Translations under genes and position numbers: made by a program | Assembly: GCF_000715075.1 (NCBI RefSeq) | Contig: NC_134095.1 | Span: 52,070,806 to 52,134,805, forward strand | Source: Nicotiana tabacum | Lineage: Eukaryota; Streptophyta; Magnoliopsida; Solanales; Solanaceae | Length of the DNA stretch: 64,000 nucleotides | Direction of reading: 5' to 3' | The notes under the pieces: generated by a model | Seen by the model: the letters and a program-made list of their open reading frames with translations, nothing else | Databases searched by the model: none | Told to the model about the DNA's origin: nothing | Shown: piece by piece, positions 1 through 12,200 of the stretch | Layout of the letters: the number at the start of each line of letters is the position of its first letter | Position numbering within the stretch: position 1 is the stretch's first letter

Positions 1-330
1 GCTTTGTGGGGATTTGTACAAAAGGGACTTGCTGGGGATTTGTTGCAAAACGGGCTTTCCAGGATTTGTTGGGGTAAGCTCGCAGGGAAATCTTTACAAA
101 GGGACTTGCTGGGGACTTTTTGGGGAAATCTTTTTTTTTTAATTTAAACAAAGGGAGACCCTGTGGGGATCTTGCACAAGAGGGAAAAATTTGTGGGGAT
201 TTTGCTGGGGCAAACTCTTTGGGGAATATTTACAAAGTGGATTCTTTGTGTGGATTTGTACAAAAGGAAAGCCCTATGGGGATTTGTACAAGGCGGACTT
301 GCCGTTGATTTGTTGGGGTAGGCTATGCTG
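1..330. repeat. Degenerate G-rich tandem array
   Basis: Phrases such as GGGGATTTGTACAAA and GGGACTTGCTGGGGA recur about every 40-50 bases with many changes. It lies in the internal region of the Ogre-like element. No coding potential is credible here. Confidence 0.6.
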
Positions 331-759
331 GGGAAAAATTTCTCTTTTCTTTTTTTTCTTTTTGTGACTTTACACCAAATGCAGTCAACATTATGATCCA
401 TCAGGTTTGGACAAACATACCAATGAAACGAGGTATTTTCCTTCATGAGACGGAATTTCGTGAAACCAAACCTGCCACCTATCCTTTTCAGTATATCTGG
501 GACTTGGGGTTAAAACTGAAAGGGATTTAAAGGAAAAATAAAGTAAAGACACGGAGAAAGCAAATTTCATAAAAGAAGTGTCCTTTTCGGGACACGAAAG
601 ACTTATCTGAGGGAAACAATGCTGACTTTAAATGGATATGACATGCTTTTTGGGCTGGACGCCTGACCTTCAATGAACTTGCATTTCCCCCTGAACCAAA
701 ATGGATCTGCGTTTTCAAAACGGTGGGACATGCCAAAATCTCTTGAGGTGGAGTCATCC

Positions 760-2060
760 TTTTGGCCAACAGCGCCCTTTGCGAGTTTTCGCTAGTCGAC
801 CTCTCTCATTTCTCTTCCTGTTGTCGCTTGATAGCACTCTTTGCGAGTTTTTTACTAAACAAGCTCTCTCATTTTGGTTTCTCTACTCCCGTCGCCTCGC
901 GGTGCCCGTAGGTTTTCACCGTCGAGACTCTCTCATTTTATTTCTCTCAATTTAGAGTGTGTCGGTCTCCATTCGTGACGCTTCTTGGCTTCCCGCTACC
1001 TTTGGTAATTGATATGAAGGGTTGTGCTTGGTAAAGAGAGGTAGATGATACTACGACTTTTAAACCGTTTGACGTGCCCCGGTTTCAATTTCAGGGTAAA
1101 TGGAATTTTATTGTTGGTGTGACTGAACCTCAGGGAGAGGCTGCCTACGTATCCTTTCGGAATCAAGTCATACGTAGTTCAGGCTCAATCAATTGTTTTT
1201 TTTTTCCGGAGCATCAGGGATTTTTTGATCCTCAAACCTAACTGCAATGGCTAGTCGCGTGGGACTTAACCTTTCCAACTTTATTTTGCCTTTGTAGGCC
1301 TTTTTTCTGTCTTCTTTCTTCCAACTTCAATTTTAGAGCATTTGGGGGTACCTTGGTTTCTTCGACTTTGCTGAGGCGATTAGCCATGTGAAACTCAACC
1401 CTTTCAACTTCAATTGCCTTTATAGGCGCTTTAATTTGATTTTCTCCTTCCAAGAGTTTTGATTCCTGAGCATCGGCCGCCATGGCCAGTCGAGGTCGAC
1501 TTGATGCACCTGCTGAGGCTGGGTGCCTTTTGCACATTAGCGTGTATCAAACGAAAGCCCTGTAAATCAGTCTTGCCAATCTTTCTTTGTCTTGGTTTTG
1601 GAACAGTGTTAGACCAAAAGGGATTCAAAGAGAAACAAATAATTGAATGGAGAGAGTTTAAAACTAGAAGTGTCCCTTTCGGGGAAAGGAGAGAAGGACT
1701 TATCCGGAGTACATGCGGACTTCAATGAACATGACATGCCTTTTGGACTAGATGCCTGATCTGTGTAAACCGTCTGACTCCCAAAAATTTATCACAACTT
1801 TGCTTTGAATACCGAGGAACCTTGCTAGGACTCTGTTGATGACGGTGGTTGTGAGGATCTCATTTTCGATCATGGGCGCCCTTTGCGCGTTTTCACGAGC
1901 TGGCATTTTCATTTCATTTCTTACCATCTCCTTATAGTGCCCGTGTGGGTGTTCACTAACAAGACTTCTCATTTGATTTTCTCTGCTTACCGTCGCCTTA
2001 CGGTGCCCGTGTGGGTTTTCACCAATAAGACTCTCATTTTATTCTTCTCATTTTGTTGTA
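760..2060. repeat. Degenerate short tandem units around CGGTGCCCGTGTGGGTTTTCAC
   Basis: Variants of a unit with the core GTGCCCGTGTGGGTTTTCAC followed by a CTCTCATTT stretch recur near 780-950 and 1870-2045. Between them sits one copy of the folded-RNA-like motif. The array is non-coding and belongs to the retrotransposon internal region. Confidence 0.45.
1122..1184 (-). repeat. Folded-RNA-like motif, copy A
   Basis: Plus-strand view: outer arms CTGAAC and GTTCAG pair, then CTACGTAT pairs with ATACGTAG, and a short inner hairpin TCC-TTTC-GGA is followed by the invariant AATCA. This is the first of five copies in one orientation. The element's sense strand is minus; the structure can form on either strand. 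Confidence 0.6.
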
Positions 2061-2250
2061 TCAGGTCCAAATAACTCCATCCTCCCATTTTGAACCGTTT
2101 TGCCGATTGATCAGAAGGACTTGAACAAGGTTTGGGGTAAAAGAATTTGGGTTGAACTACAACTTTGGAACCTTTTGGGCGGGATCATTGCCGAACCATT
2201 ATAACTTCTGCCCCAGTTTCACTTTTGGGGGACTTCTTGGATTTTAGTTT

Positions 2251-2320
2251 TGGTGTGACTGAACCCCAAGGAGAGGTTGCCTACGTATCCTTTCGGAATC
2301 AAGTCAAACGTAGTTCAGGC
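2251..2320 (-). repeat. Folded-RNA-like motif, copy B
   Basis: Nearly the same as copy A: CTGAAC/GTTCAG outer pair, CTACGT/ACGTAG middle pair, TCC-TTTC-GGA inner hairpin, then AATCA. It is flanked by T-rich sequence. Confidence 0.6.
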
Positions 2321-3130
2321 AACTTTTGTTTTTGGATTTTTTTTCTCTTTTTTTTTTTTTTTGATTTGCTCTTTTTTTTGTATATATATTTTCTTATTTT
2401 TCCAATTCTTTCTTCTTCTTTTTTTTTCATTTTTCTTTTCATTTCAATTTTTTATTTTATTTTATTTTCAATAATATCTTCAGGTTCCAAAGAGGGTAAT
2501 CAAAGAAGAGTAACCAACTCAAATGGGTTTTGCAAAGGGTTGATAGTGTTTGGGTAGCGAGAATGAAAGCCTTCGTCATCTCAAACGGAAAAGATTTTAT
2601 TATATAAAGGATCCAACATAGTACCTTTTGACTGCATTTGCATTGACAGTTATTTCAAGGACATTTCCTTCGATGTGTCCCAAGTACAACGCACTTTTTC
2701 TGGCAATACTCTTGTTGTAATGTATGGACCTTTCCAATTTCGGGAATCAATTTTTCTTCAGTTGTTCCAACTCTTTGTCTTGTTTCCTTAAGCTATTCTC
2801 CATTGCGACCCAATTCTTGATTCATTATTTCGAGGTCTGACAGAGTTTTAAGATCCGGGCATGAAGTCCGCAAGCATGTCATATTATTGAAATCTGCGTT
2901 TAACAGAACTAAAAAGAGAATGAGAAGATTGACAAGATTTTAAGAAAAGAGACATTCCGGGAAAATGAAATATCAATTTCATTTGATTTTTTTTTTAAAA
3001 TTTTTGAAGATAGAAGGGTTTACATCGGAAAGTAAGACAATAAAGTAAAACATCTGGATCACACCCTGAGATAATCCAGATGCAGAAAGGATAGCAAGAC
3101 AGGCTACCGAGACTCCCGTCTGATGGGGAA
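2321..3130. other. Stretch without recognisable gene inside the Ogre-like element
   Basis: A long T-rich tract (about 2338-2470) is followed by mixed sequence with no recognisable domain on either strand. Short reading frames here are low complexity. Confidence 0.5.
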
Positions 3131-3132
3131 CT

Positions 3133-3801
3133 TTCAGGCTTGACAATCATTTTTTGGCTTTTCTTCTGTCTCGGCAATGGCTGCAATAGCCTTCAGTGCC
3201 GGATCAAATTCCTCAGCTTCACAGATCATTCCGTCTATTGGCCCATTTGTGAGAGTAGGCAGGGGAATGTTCATCATATTAGGAACCTTTTCGTCCCGGG
3301 GAACGATTCTTTCAGCTTCAATCAAGTCTTCAACTGCCATTTTGAGGGTCCAATGACCAACAGTCCTTTGTACCATGCCCCACTGCTCCAGAGTGGTATT
3401 CACATCTAGTATCAGCTCGATGCAGGGAGGGGGGACTCGGTGTTTGGCCGATTTGGGGCCACTGGCTGCAGCAGACTTCGCCTGACTAGCTTTTGGAACA
3501 AGCCTGAGTATGATTCATCAATAGAGGTGAACTGATTCCTTTTGAAAGACTCTCTTGGGTGAGGATTGTACTGATGAACATTTGATTGGGGGATTATATG
3601 GAGCTTGGTAAGGATGGGCGTTTCTGGGAGGTGGAGCTCAGTTTTGTGTATAATGTTGTGGCCGCGTGCAAGGCTGCTCATCACTGCATACCAACAAAAC
3701 CAATCACCTGAACAGAACCTGGCTAATTTACTCACACACACAACCTTATTAGTTTTGAAGCATTTAACATATAGGAAATTGTAAGATGGGATGCAATGCA
3801 C
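3133..3801 (-). pseudogene. Broken gag of a Tat/Ogre-like element
   Basis: The minus-strand translation from about 3620 leftward contains a block around FTSIDESYSGLFQKLV and QPVAPNRPNTESPLP, which resembles the region before the zinc knuckle in Tat/Ogre gag proteins. In a shifted frame at about 3350-3410 there is a knuckle RCEYHSGAVGHGTKDC (C-x2-H-x5-H-x4-C). A third stretch (about 3133-3350) reads AVEDLIEAERIVPRDEKVPN and continues to FDPALKAI. At least two frameshifts and stop codons separate these pieces, so no gag protein can be made. The N-terminal half of gag is not recognisable. Gag would package the element's RNA in cytoplasmic particles. The family call is from remembered sequence patterns of plant Tat elements. 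Confidence 0.6.
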
Positions 3802-4061
3802 CTAAACAGTTAAACGCTTTTACCATGTGTTTGAACGGGTTGCATGTTTCATCCCGACCCTAAACTTGCCCTTTTCACTATGTACCTCTTTTTATTCTTG
3901 CCTCTCTTTAGTCACTCTTGATCTTGTTTTTGCCGCTCTTTTATTTTTTGCACTCTTTTTTTTTCTTTTTTTTTTCCTTTTTTTTCTATTTTCTTTTTCA
4001 CTCGATTTTCTTTTTCCTTTTCTTTCAGTTTGTTTTTTTTTCTCAATTTAATTTATAACTA

Positions 4062-4131
4062 TGATCGAATCCGATGGAGATTGCCTACATATCATGACCC
4101 CGCATGAATCAGATCTTGCGTAGTTCGGGCC
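4062..4131 (-). repeat. Folded-RNA-like motif, copy C
   Basis: Inner hairpin TCATG/CATGA differs wholly from copies A/B and D/E but is perfectly self-complementary. The outer arms CCGA/TCGG and a weakened middle stem (CTAC/GTAG) are kept, as are TTGCCTAC and GAATCA. Confidence 0.6.
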
Positions 4132-4479
4132 GAATGAAAGGTAAAAGCAATGAAACATTTTTTTTTCTTCATAATAAAAAATTGGGTTTCAACACTCACA
4201 AAATGCAACCGAACGGTTATTTTTTTGCAAACGTGGCCCCTTCCAAATTTCACATGAATTTTGAGGCCGGAGAGGATCATTTTACAAACTTGTCCGTTCT
4301 TTTACGAAAATAACCTTTCGACAACTGAAAGATACTCTAAGGCTACTTCGGCAAGAACGGTTTAAGACGTGACCGAAGCTGGCTCGGCTTATTATGACAA
4401 AATTCAAACGGTATTCTCCCGACCGCTGACTTTTTGTTTTTTTTTTTTGTTTTTTTTTTCAAATTACAATAAAAACCTG

Positions 4480-4905
4480 GTGTTGCAAACACGGCCCTTC
4501 AGCGCCTCGGGGCGAAGGTTTTTAAGGTTGTGTGGGTCAACTGGACAAAAAATACTAAACAAGACCCAAATGTGGCTGTTTATGCAAAGTCAGCCTTCCG
4601 GCGTCCCTTTCGGGAACATTCGGCTATTTATGACAAAACAACATCACCTGACTTATTTATGACTCTTTTTATCATTTTTCAAATTAGAAAACTCAATATT
4701 GCCACCACGGCCTTTCAACGCCTCAGTGACGAAGATTTTAAGGCTGTGTGGGTCAACTAGACCAAATCTTAAAAAATAACCCAAAGGTGGTTGTTTATGC
4801 AAAGTCAGCCTTCCGGCGTCCCTTTCGGGAACATTCGGCTATTTATGACAAAACAACATCACCTGACTTATTTATGACAGATTTAAAATTTGACATATAT
4901 TTTTG
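4480..4905. repeat. Direct duplication with a period of about 215 bp
   Basis: ATGCAAAGTCAGCCTTCCGG starts at 4582 and again at 4797. The shared block runs on through a phrase ending CACCTGACTTATTTATGAC. The flanking part (GGTTGTGTGGGTCAACT, GGCTGTGTGGGTCAACT) is also duplicated. Non-coding. Confidence 0.75.
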
Positions 4906-5022
4906 GCTATTTTTAGCAAAAGGGAAGGTTGGACACCACCCAACTTATTTATGGCAAAATTTAAAATTTGACACGTTTTTATTTATTTATTGATTTTTGG
5001 CTATTTTAGCAAAAGGTGGGGT

Positions 5023-5088
5023 TGGACCCGATGAGGGTTGCCTACGTATCTCACATCCGGTGAGAATCAAACCGGCGTAGTTCGGGCA
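5023..5088 (-). repeat. Folded-RNA-like motif, copy D
   Basis: Outer pair CCCGA/TCGGG, middle pair CTACG/CGTAG, and inner hairpin TCTCAC-ATCCG-GTGAGA, followed by AATCA. The same orientation is kept as in the other copies. Confidence 0.65.
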
Positions 5089-5721
5089 TCGAAAATGGAG
5101 TAACTAGACTAACCCTTTTTTTTGGAATTTTTTGAAAGAAATGCTTTAAAAGAAGAAAGAAATTTTGTTTATTTTGATTTTTGTTTTATTTTTTAAAGAA
5201 AGACTTCTAAAAAAATTTATTTGCTTTTGACTTGAACTTTGGAAATGTTTTTTTTATTTTTTAAACAAAAAAGAAAATGTGTTTGGTTGATTTTTTTTTG
5301 TTTGTTTTATCTTTTCTACGGAAGAAAGAATGTATATTTTTTATTTATGATGTTGCCTCTTAAATTTTGAAAGAGGGACTTTTAAGAAAATGATGTGGAA
5401 TTCTGAGTTTTATTTATTTACAAAAGCACTTCTAAAGGAAAGTCCTAATATTTTGGAATTCAATTTTTCAAATATTTTTTTTTATGGACATTTTACAAAA
5501 GAGAGATTAAAAAGCAAAGAGTATTTTTTTTGGATTTTTATTGCTGATTTTTAATTCTTATTTCATTTTTTCATATGAAAGACTTCAGAAAGAGGAGACT
5601 ATTTTTTTTTTATTTGAGTTTAAAGAAAACTTCTATATTATTTTTTATTTCTTTTTTTTTTTTGTATTTTATAAAGAAAGAACTAAAGGAAAATATATTT
5701 TTTTTGGATTTTTGAAAATTG

Positions 5722-5790
5722 GGGCCGGAACCGATGAGGTTTGCCTACGTATCTCACATCCGGTGAGAATCAGACCCGCGTAGTTCGGTC
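5722..5790 (-). repeat. Folded-RNA-like motif, copy E
   Basis: Same as copy D except that the outer pair is ACCGA/TCGGT, a double change relative to D's CCCGA/TCGGG that keeps pairing. Confidence 0.65.
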
Positions 5791-6598
5791 AAATTAACCG
5801 AATTAATTTAGAACAAAATTCTTTCCTTTTATTTTTCAACAAACAACTTCCCAAAAATAAAAGACTATTTTTCTATCTTTTTCTTTTTCTTTTTCTTAGT
5901 AAATAAAACATTTTCCCCTTTTATTATCGCAAAATTTCGACAGAGTTTTGACAGTAATTGGGCATTGCTATTTTTCAAAGTAGAAAATTAGCCTTATACA
6001 CTGTTATTTTTTATTATTTTTTTTTTGTTTATATTTTCAAATACTCCAAAGTCAGGCAGCATGCATGTCCGAGATAAATAAATGCACGGAAATAAATAGG
6101 ATGCAACAGGATGGTCTTTTCATTTCAGGTTGCTAGTCCTAGACGGACCCAACCCCTGTGTTGAGTCCCCTAAGTCAAATGCAACATGATGCAAATAAGC
6201 GTTCCTACTAGGGATCCGGCATGAAGTCAAGTAATTCTAGGTTCGTAACCTGGGTATTTGTTCTAGACTGTGTACCCGAGCGGACAACTCGAGTCGAGGA
6301 GGGGGCTACGTACCGGGGACCCGTGAGATCGTCCGGCTTTGTAACTTGTCCGACCTCTTTCTTATTTCAGGTATTGACACTAACAGAATAGGGAGTCTCG
6401 ACCAGCGAGCTTCTCCCCGGAGGTAAGAAAAGAAGGGTTTCGGCACAGTTTATATACAGTTCAGATAATATCAAAGCGGTAAAAGACAACATTTAGCACG
6501 TTATGCAAAAACATGTAATAAAGATCAGATAATAAAGCCAAATATAACAATTATTCTAAGCTCTTCTTGAACCCTGAACCAGTGGTTCTGGGTTAATT

Positions 6599-6615
6599 CC
6601 CCAGCAGAGTCGCCA
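6599..6615 (-). promoter_or_regulatory. Primer binding site of the Ogre-like element
   Basis: Minus-strand TGGCGACTCTGCTGGGG lies four bases inside the LTR end at 6620. Starting with TGG next to an LTR end is the hallmark of pairing to a tRNA 3' CCA. I did not assign the tRNA. Confidence 0.65.
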
Positions 6616-6619
6616 GAGC

Positions 6620-8992
6620 TGTCACACCTCCTTTTTGCGCGCCCGCCCCGAAGAGTTAAATGCGCGAGGGAGTTTTTCCAATTTAAGTGACAATATTCGA
6701 AATGGATTATTTATTTAATTCAGAGTCGCCACTTGGGAAAGGTTTGGCTTTTGGTGTCCCAAGTCACCGGTTTATCTTGAATCCCAAATCGAGGAAATTT
6801 TCGACTTTCCAAATGAAGTCTGCGAACCAAAAATTCTAAGTAAGGAATTCTGTTGACCCGAGGGAAGGTGTTAGGCACCCACGGATCCGTGGTTCTAGCA
6901 CGGTCGCTTAAATTGTTATTATGGCTAAATATTTGATTTTAATACATGTTATAACTTGTGTGCTTTTATTAAGTTTAAACCGCTTTTATTATTATTTTTA
7001 ATAGAATTGCAACATCGTGAAAATGCATCTCGAACCACGTCGCAATCAATGCACCCCTGGTTGTTAATACATTCTGACTCCATTGAGATTTGGATTTGGG
7101 TCACATAAATACGCACCCGAATATAAGAATGTAATTTAATTAAAATCGCGCCTAAAGAGTCTAACGCGTTATTATCTTTGAGGAAGGCTGCGAAATTCGC
7201 TGAACAGCTCATCCCAAATTCTGAGTATTTTTAGTATATACATTTATGAGGGCCCCTCAGTTTGTGCATTTTATTGGGCGAGGCTCGACTCATTTTATTT
7301 TTAAAAGGGCAAGCCTAAAAGAAACTATGATTTTTATTTTTTTTGTTTTGTCTCTATCAAAAAAATAATCCTAATTTATTCACTAAGATTATCTAGAGCC
7401 ATTATAATCGGGTTACATGAGATGCACCCCCGAAATTTAGAAATTAAGCATCACAACTACGTCACGGGAATCGTACCCGTAATCACAATGATTTATTAAT
7501 TGCACCTAATCAACGAAACTTGATTAATAACATCTACCAATTCAAACGAATCTAGCTTTCATTTAGTGACTTGAGAAAATAATTCTAATCAAACACACAT
7601 AAATCAAAACAGAAACAAAAGAAACAATAGTAAAACATTTAGACAGATCTAAATCAAAACTGAAACATTCATCTAATGCAAACAAGAAAGTAGAGGAAAT
7701 GAACCTTTGATATGAATATTCTATCAATAGACTGAGAAGACAACCTTCTTCATGAAATGGATACAGCTCAACAATCGTTACTCCAAAACGAAATAAAGCC
7801 AAGCAAAACCATACGGACTAGAAGGAGACTCAAACGGAAACCTGGACTAGCGACTTTGACCGGCGACGAAAATCCAAACGCATCTGTTCCGATTTCTTTT
7901 AGCCGATTTCAGCAGATCTTTTGGCTCATTTTTGGTGGTGTTAGGGGTGGATTTTATGGCTGTTTGCAACAGGTTTTTGCTGATATTTTAGAGGTCGTTT
8001 TGACTGAAGAAACAGAGCTATTTTCAAGCTTGTTTTGATGTGTTTTGAACTGATTTTGATGGCTGAAATATTGGAGCTTCAAGGCTGGTTTTGATGGTGA
8101 AAAGTTAGTTGTTTTCTGGTTTGAGAAGAAAGAAAGAAGGAGATACATTAGGGAGGGGGTGTTCTGCCCGTGTATATCCGCGGTATATTGAGTGTATATC
8201 GAAGGTATACCCTGTCCGCGTTTTTGGGGGGGGGTGTTCTTTTGCAGAAAAATGGGTAGTGGTTGGGTGGTTTGAAGAAGATGAAGAGAGGAGAGGGGGC
8301 TGGTGTCTAAGGTCTTCTCCCGTGTGTGTTTTTGTTTGGGTTTTAATGGAGAATATTGAAGACCATGTGTGTGTTGTGTGTTGTGTGCATGTGCTAGCAT
8401 GTGTGAGTTGTGTGTTGTGTTCATGTGCTAGCATGTGTGAGTTGTGTGTTGTGTTCATGTGCTAGCATGTGTGAGTTATGTGTTGTGTTCATGTGCTAGC
8501 ATGTGTGAGTTATGTGTTGTCATGTGCGTCTCGGCTGAAAATATTTTGGGCTAGGTCCGAAAATTAAGCCTAAAATGAGTCGTTTGAACCCAAATATTAT
8601 TCTTTCCTCGCAACCGAGAATAAAAACACGACCTTATTTAATTAATCCTACGTAAGCAGAATAATTATTAAAACAAACTGACAATTAAAACAAATATATA
8701 TATATTTTTTGTATTTTTAAATTTATATAAAAATAAAAATAAAGTACTATTTTTGTATTTTTTCAAAATTTATGAGAAATAAATAAACTAAAATTTTTGT
8801 ATTTTTTCATAATTTATGAGAAATAAATAAACTAAAATTTATATATCTTTTTTTTTGTAATTTTCATTTTTGTGACGAAAATAAAGTAAAAAGAGTCAAA
8901 ATAAGCTGAAATAGCTACATTAAGACTAAATTAAATATTTACGTGTTAAAAATGTGAAAGATTTGGGGAGGGACAAAAATCACATGTCAACA
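6620..8992 (-). mobile_element. 5' LTR of the Ogre-like element (about 2.4 kb)
   Basis: Minus-strand ends are TGTTGACATGTGATTTTTG at 8992 and AAGGAGGTGTGACA at 6620, so the LTR has TG...CA ends. The internal-side 700 bp is clearly homologous, in inverse orientation, to 33650-34336 (shared: TTGTGCATTTTATTGGGCGA, the region around TCGCCACTTGGGAAAGGTTT, and the terminal CACACCTCCTTTTTGCG). A 34-bp tandem repeat and a C/G-rich stretch lie in the outer part. The second LTR is not in the window. Confidence 0.75.
8367..8530. repeat. 34-bp minisatellite
   Basis: GTGCTAGCATGTGTGAGTT recurs at 8391, 8425, 8459 and 8493, an exact 34-bp period, with decayed ends. It lies in the outer part of the Ogre-like LTR. 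Reading frames here are artefacts of the repeat. Confidence 0.85.
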
Positions 8993-9153
8993 ATAAATAG
9001 AATTTTATTTAAGGTGAATCTCTATATTTTAGAGAGATTTTATGGATTATTATTTGGTGGTTAAGTCACTCTTTCCCTATAAATAAAGGGGTTCTATTCC
9101 ATTATAATTCATACCAAATCAATAAGAATTCTCTCTCTTATTGTTTCATTACA
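8993..9153 (+). repeat. 5' LTR of the copia element, first bases missing
   Basis: Starts ATAAATAG where the 3' LTR starts TGTTATAAATAG, so the terminal TGTT is absent exactly where the Ogre-like LTR ends. It also lacks about 20 bp near its end compared with the 3' LTR. TATA-like CCCTATAAATAAAGG is at about 9079-9093. Confidence 0.75.
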
Positions 9154-9225
9154 CATTATTAGCACGAGACTCTACCGTCTCAAGAAGCTCTTTGAGAAGA
9201 CTAAGCAGATATGGAAAGCTCGCAA

Positions 9226-12200
9226 AGCAAACTTGGAACAAAGTTTAATTGTAAAAATATTTACTTAATTGATTCATGTACGACACACTATATTCAAAGA
9301 GAAGAAATATTTCTTTCATTTAAGTATGTGTAAGGCAGATGTTACTACAATTTTTTGTAGTAGTAATTTAATTGAAGGCTCTGGAAAAGCTACCATAACC
9401 CTGCGTAAGGGAATAATGCTTATTATATATAATGCAATGTTCTCTTCCAAGTCCAAGAGGAACTTGTTGAGCTTTAAAGATATTCGCCGAAATGGATATC
9501 ATATTGAAACAATAGATGAGAATAATCTTGAATTTCTCATCGTTACCAAAAATGTCTCTGGTCAGAATAGGGTTATCGAGAAGTTCTCATCTTTATCTTG
9601 TGGCCTGTATTAGACAAGAATTAGTGAAATTGAGGTACATTATTGATTCCAATACTTTTGTACTTTGGCATGATCGATTGGGATATCCTGGATCAATTAT
9701 GATAAGACGGATTGTAGAAAACTCAAATGCGCATCCATTAAAGAATTTAAAGATTCTTTTAAAGGTTGGGATTGAGTCCCCTCGTTTTTGGAACGTACAC
9801 AGGGGACATTTATGGACCTATTCACCCACATAGTGGGTCGTTTAGATATTTTATGGTCTTAAGTGATGAATCTTCTAGATGTTCTCATGTGTGCCTATTG
9901 TCATCTCACAAACTCGCGTTTGCAAAATTAATGGCACAAATAATTCGATTACGGGCACAATTTTTCGATAATCCAATTAAGTCTATTCGACTTGATAATG
10001 TTGCTGAGTTTTATTGATTATTGCTTTTCAATTGGGATAAAAGTGGAACATCTTGTAGCTCATGTTCACACTCAAAATGGCCTTGCAGAAAATCTGATTA
10101 AACGTCTACAATTAATAGCAAGACCGTTACTTATGAAAACGAGGTTGCCTACTTTTGTTTGGGGTCATGTCATTTTGCATCCAGCAATACTAGTTCGTCT
10201 CAGACCGATAAATTATCATAAATATTCTGTATTGTAATTAGTTTTGGATCATGAACCTAATATATCCCATTTAAGAATTTTTGGATCCGCAATATATATG
10301 CATGTAGCACCATCATATCGCATCAAAATGGGTCCCCAAAGAAGGTTAGGAATATATGTTGGGTTTGAATCGTCCTCCATTATTCGCCACCTCGAAACAT
10401 TAACGGGGGATTTGTTCACTACTTGATTTGCAGATTGTCGATTCGATGAAACATTTTTCCCAAAATTTTGGGGAGAAAATGATGAAACCAAACCAAAAAT
10501 TTTGTAAAAAAAATCGCAATTGTCTCATCTTGATCCACGTGCCTCTATTTGTGAAAAAGAGGTGCAAAAGATTATTCATTTGTAGAGAATAACAATCAAA
10601 TGCCAGACGCATTTACGGATCTGAAAAGGATAACAAAATCACATATATGTGCAGAGAATGTTCCCATCCATATTGATGTCCATGTTGAACAATCTTCTAG
10701 TATCATAGCTAGTGAGTCAAAATCACACCTAAAACGTGACAGACCATTGGGTTCTAAAAATCGAAATCCTAGAAAAAGAAAAACAAATGATAAAGATGAC
10801 ACTATGAAAGAGTCTCATGAAGAAATTCATGATTTAACCAATCCTGGGATTCACGAGGAAATCACCGAGCATGAGACTCAAGAAAATAAGGAACTATCAA
10901 TAAATCCAAGCGATATTGATACAGATTTGAATCGATTGGATATGGTGGTGGATTATATCTTTGTATATAATGTTGCATCTAGCATTATGTAAGATAGTGA
11001 GAATCTTGAACCTCAATCTATTGGAGAATGTCGACAAAGACGTGATTGGCCAAAATGGCAAGAAGCAATCCAATCTGAGTTGGATTTACTTGCGAAATGT
11101 GAATTTTTTGGGCCTGTAGTCCAAACACCTAATGGTGTTAGGCTTGTTGGCTATAAATGGGTCTTTGTACGTAAGAGAAATGAGAAAAAAAGGTACAAAG
11201 ATATAAGGCACGCATTGTTGCACAAAGATTTTCAAAAAGGTCTGGTGTCGATTATGAAGAGGCATATTCACCTATTATGGATGCATTAACATTTCGTTAT
11301 CTCATTAGGTTTGATGTCCATGAAAAGGTTGACATGCATTTAATGGATGTGGTTACAACTACCTATATGGCTTACTTGATAATGAGATATACATGAAAAT
11401 TTCCAAGGGATTTAAAATGCCTGATGCATATAATTCAAAGTCCTGGAAAATATTTTTAATCAAATTACAAAGATCTTTGTATGGTCTAAAGTAATCAGGA
11501 CGAATGTGATATAACCGTCTTAGTGAGTATTTACTAAAGGAAGGTAACACAAATGATGCCATTTGTCCATGTGTTTTTATAAAGAAAACAACATTGGAAT
11601 TTATTGTACTTTCCGTATATGTCGATGACATAAACCTTATTGGAACTCCTATAGTACTCCAAAAGACAATTGACTATTTAAAGAAGGTATTCGAGATGAC
11701 AGATCTCGGAAAGACAAAATTATGTATCGGTTTGCAAATTGAACATTTGGCAAACCGGATTTTTGTTTATCAATCTGCCTGCACAGAAAATGTATTGAAA
11801 CGGTTTTACATGGATGGAGCACATCCATTAAGTACTTTGATGGAAGTTCGATCACTTGATGTGAATAAGAATCCATTCCGACCTCAAGAAAAGAATGAAG
11901 AGTTACTTGGTCCTGAAGTATCATATCTTAGAGCTACAAGGCCTGTCATAACTTTTTCAGTTAATTTCTTAGCAAGATATAGCTCTGCTCCTACAATGAA
12001 ATGATGGAATGGAATCAAACATATATTGCAGTATCTAAAAGAGACTACCGATATGTGCTTCTTTTATGCAATAATTGCAGTCCCGAACTTGTTGGTTATG
12101 CCGATGTTGGATATTTATCTTACCTACACAAGGCTCGATCTCAAATAGGCTATGTGTTTACATGTGAAGGCACTGCCATATTTTGGTGATCGACTAAGCA

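Larger units (their letters stand above)
1..6619 (-). mobile_element. Internal region of a Tat/Ogre-like Ty3/gypsy retrotransposon, cut by the window edge
   Basis: Reading on the minus strand, this follows the LTR at 6620-8992 and starts with a primer-binding-site-like sequence at 6599-6615. It contains a long T-rich (plus-strand view) non-coding stretch, a broken gag (about 3133-3801), and five copies of a folded-RNA-like motif on both sides of gag. No reverse transcriptase or integrase is seen, so the rest of the element is either beyond position 1 or deleted. A very long untranslated region before gag is typical of the Tat/Ogre group. The assignment rests on the gag remnant (H-containing zinc knuckle, ESYSGLFQKL-like block) and long LTRs; the exact lineage is inferred. 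Confidence 0.7.

Noticed and set aside
1122..5790. Repeated motif as a hammerhead ribozyme
   Set aside because: The minus strand shows TGATTC but the required CUGANGA and GAAA cores and the three-way junction are absent.
7954..8465. Overlapping 117-156 codon frames on both strands
   Set aside because: They arise from the 34-bp minisatellite and biased composition within an LTR.
8361..8530. A CRISPR-like repeat-spacer array
   Set aside because: The period is continuous with no unique spacers, and the sequence is from a plant genome.
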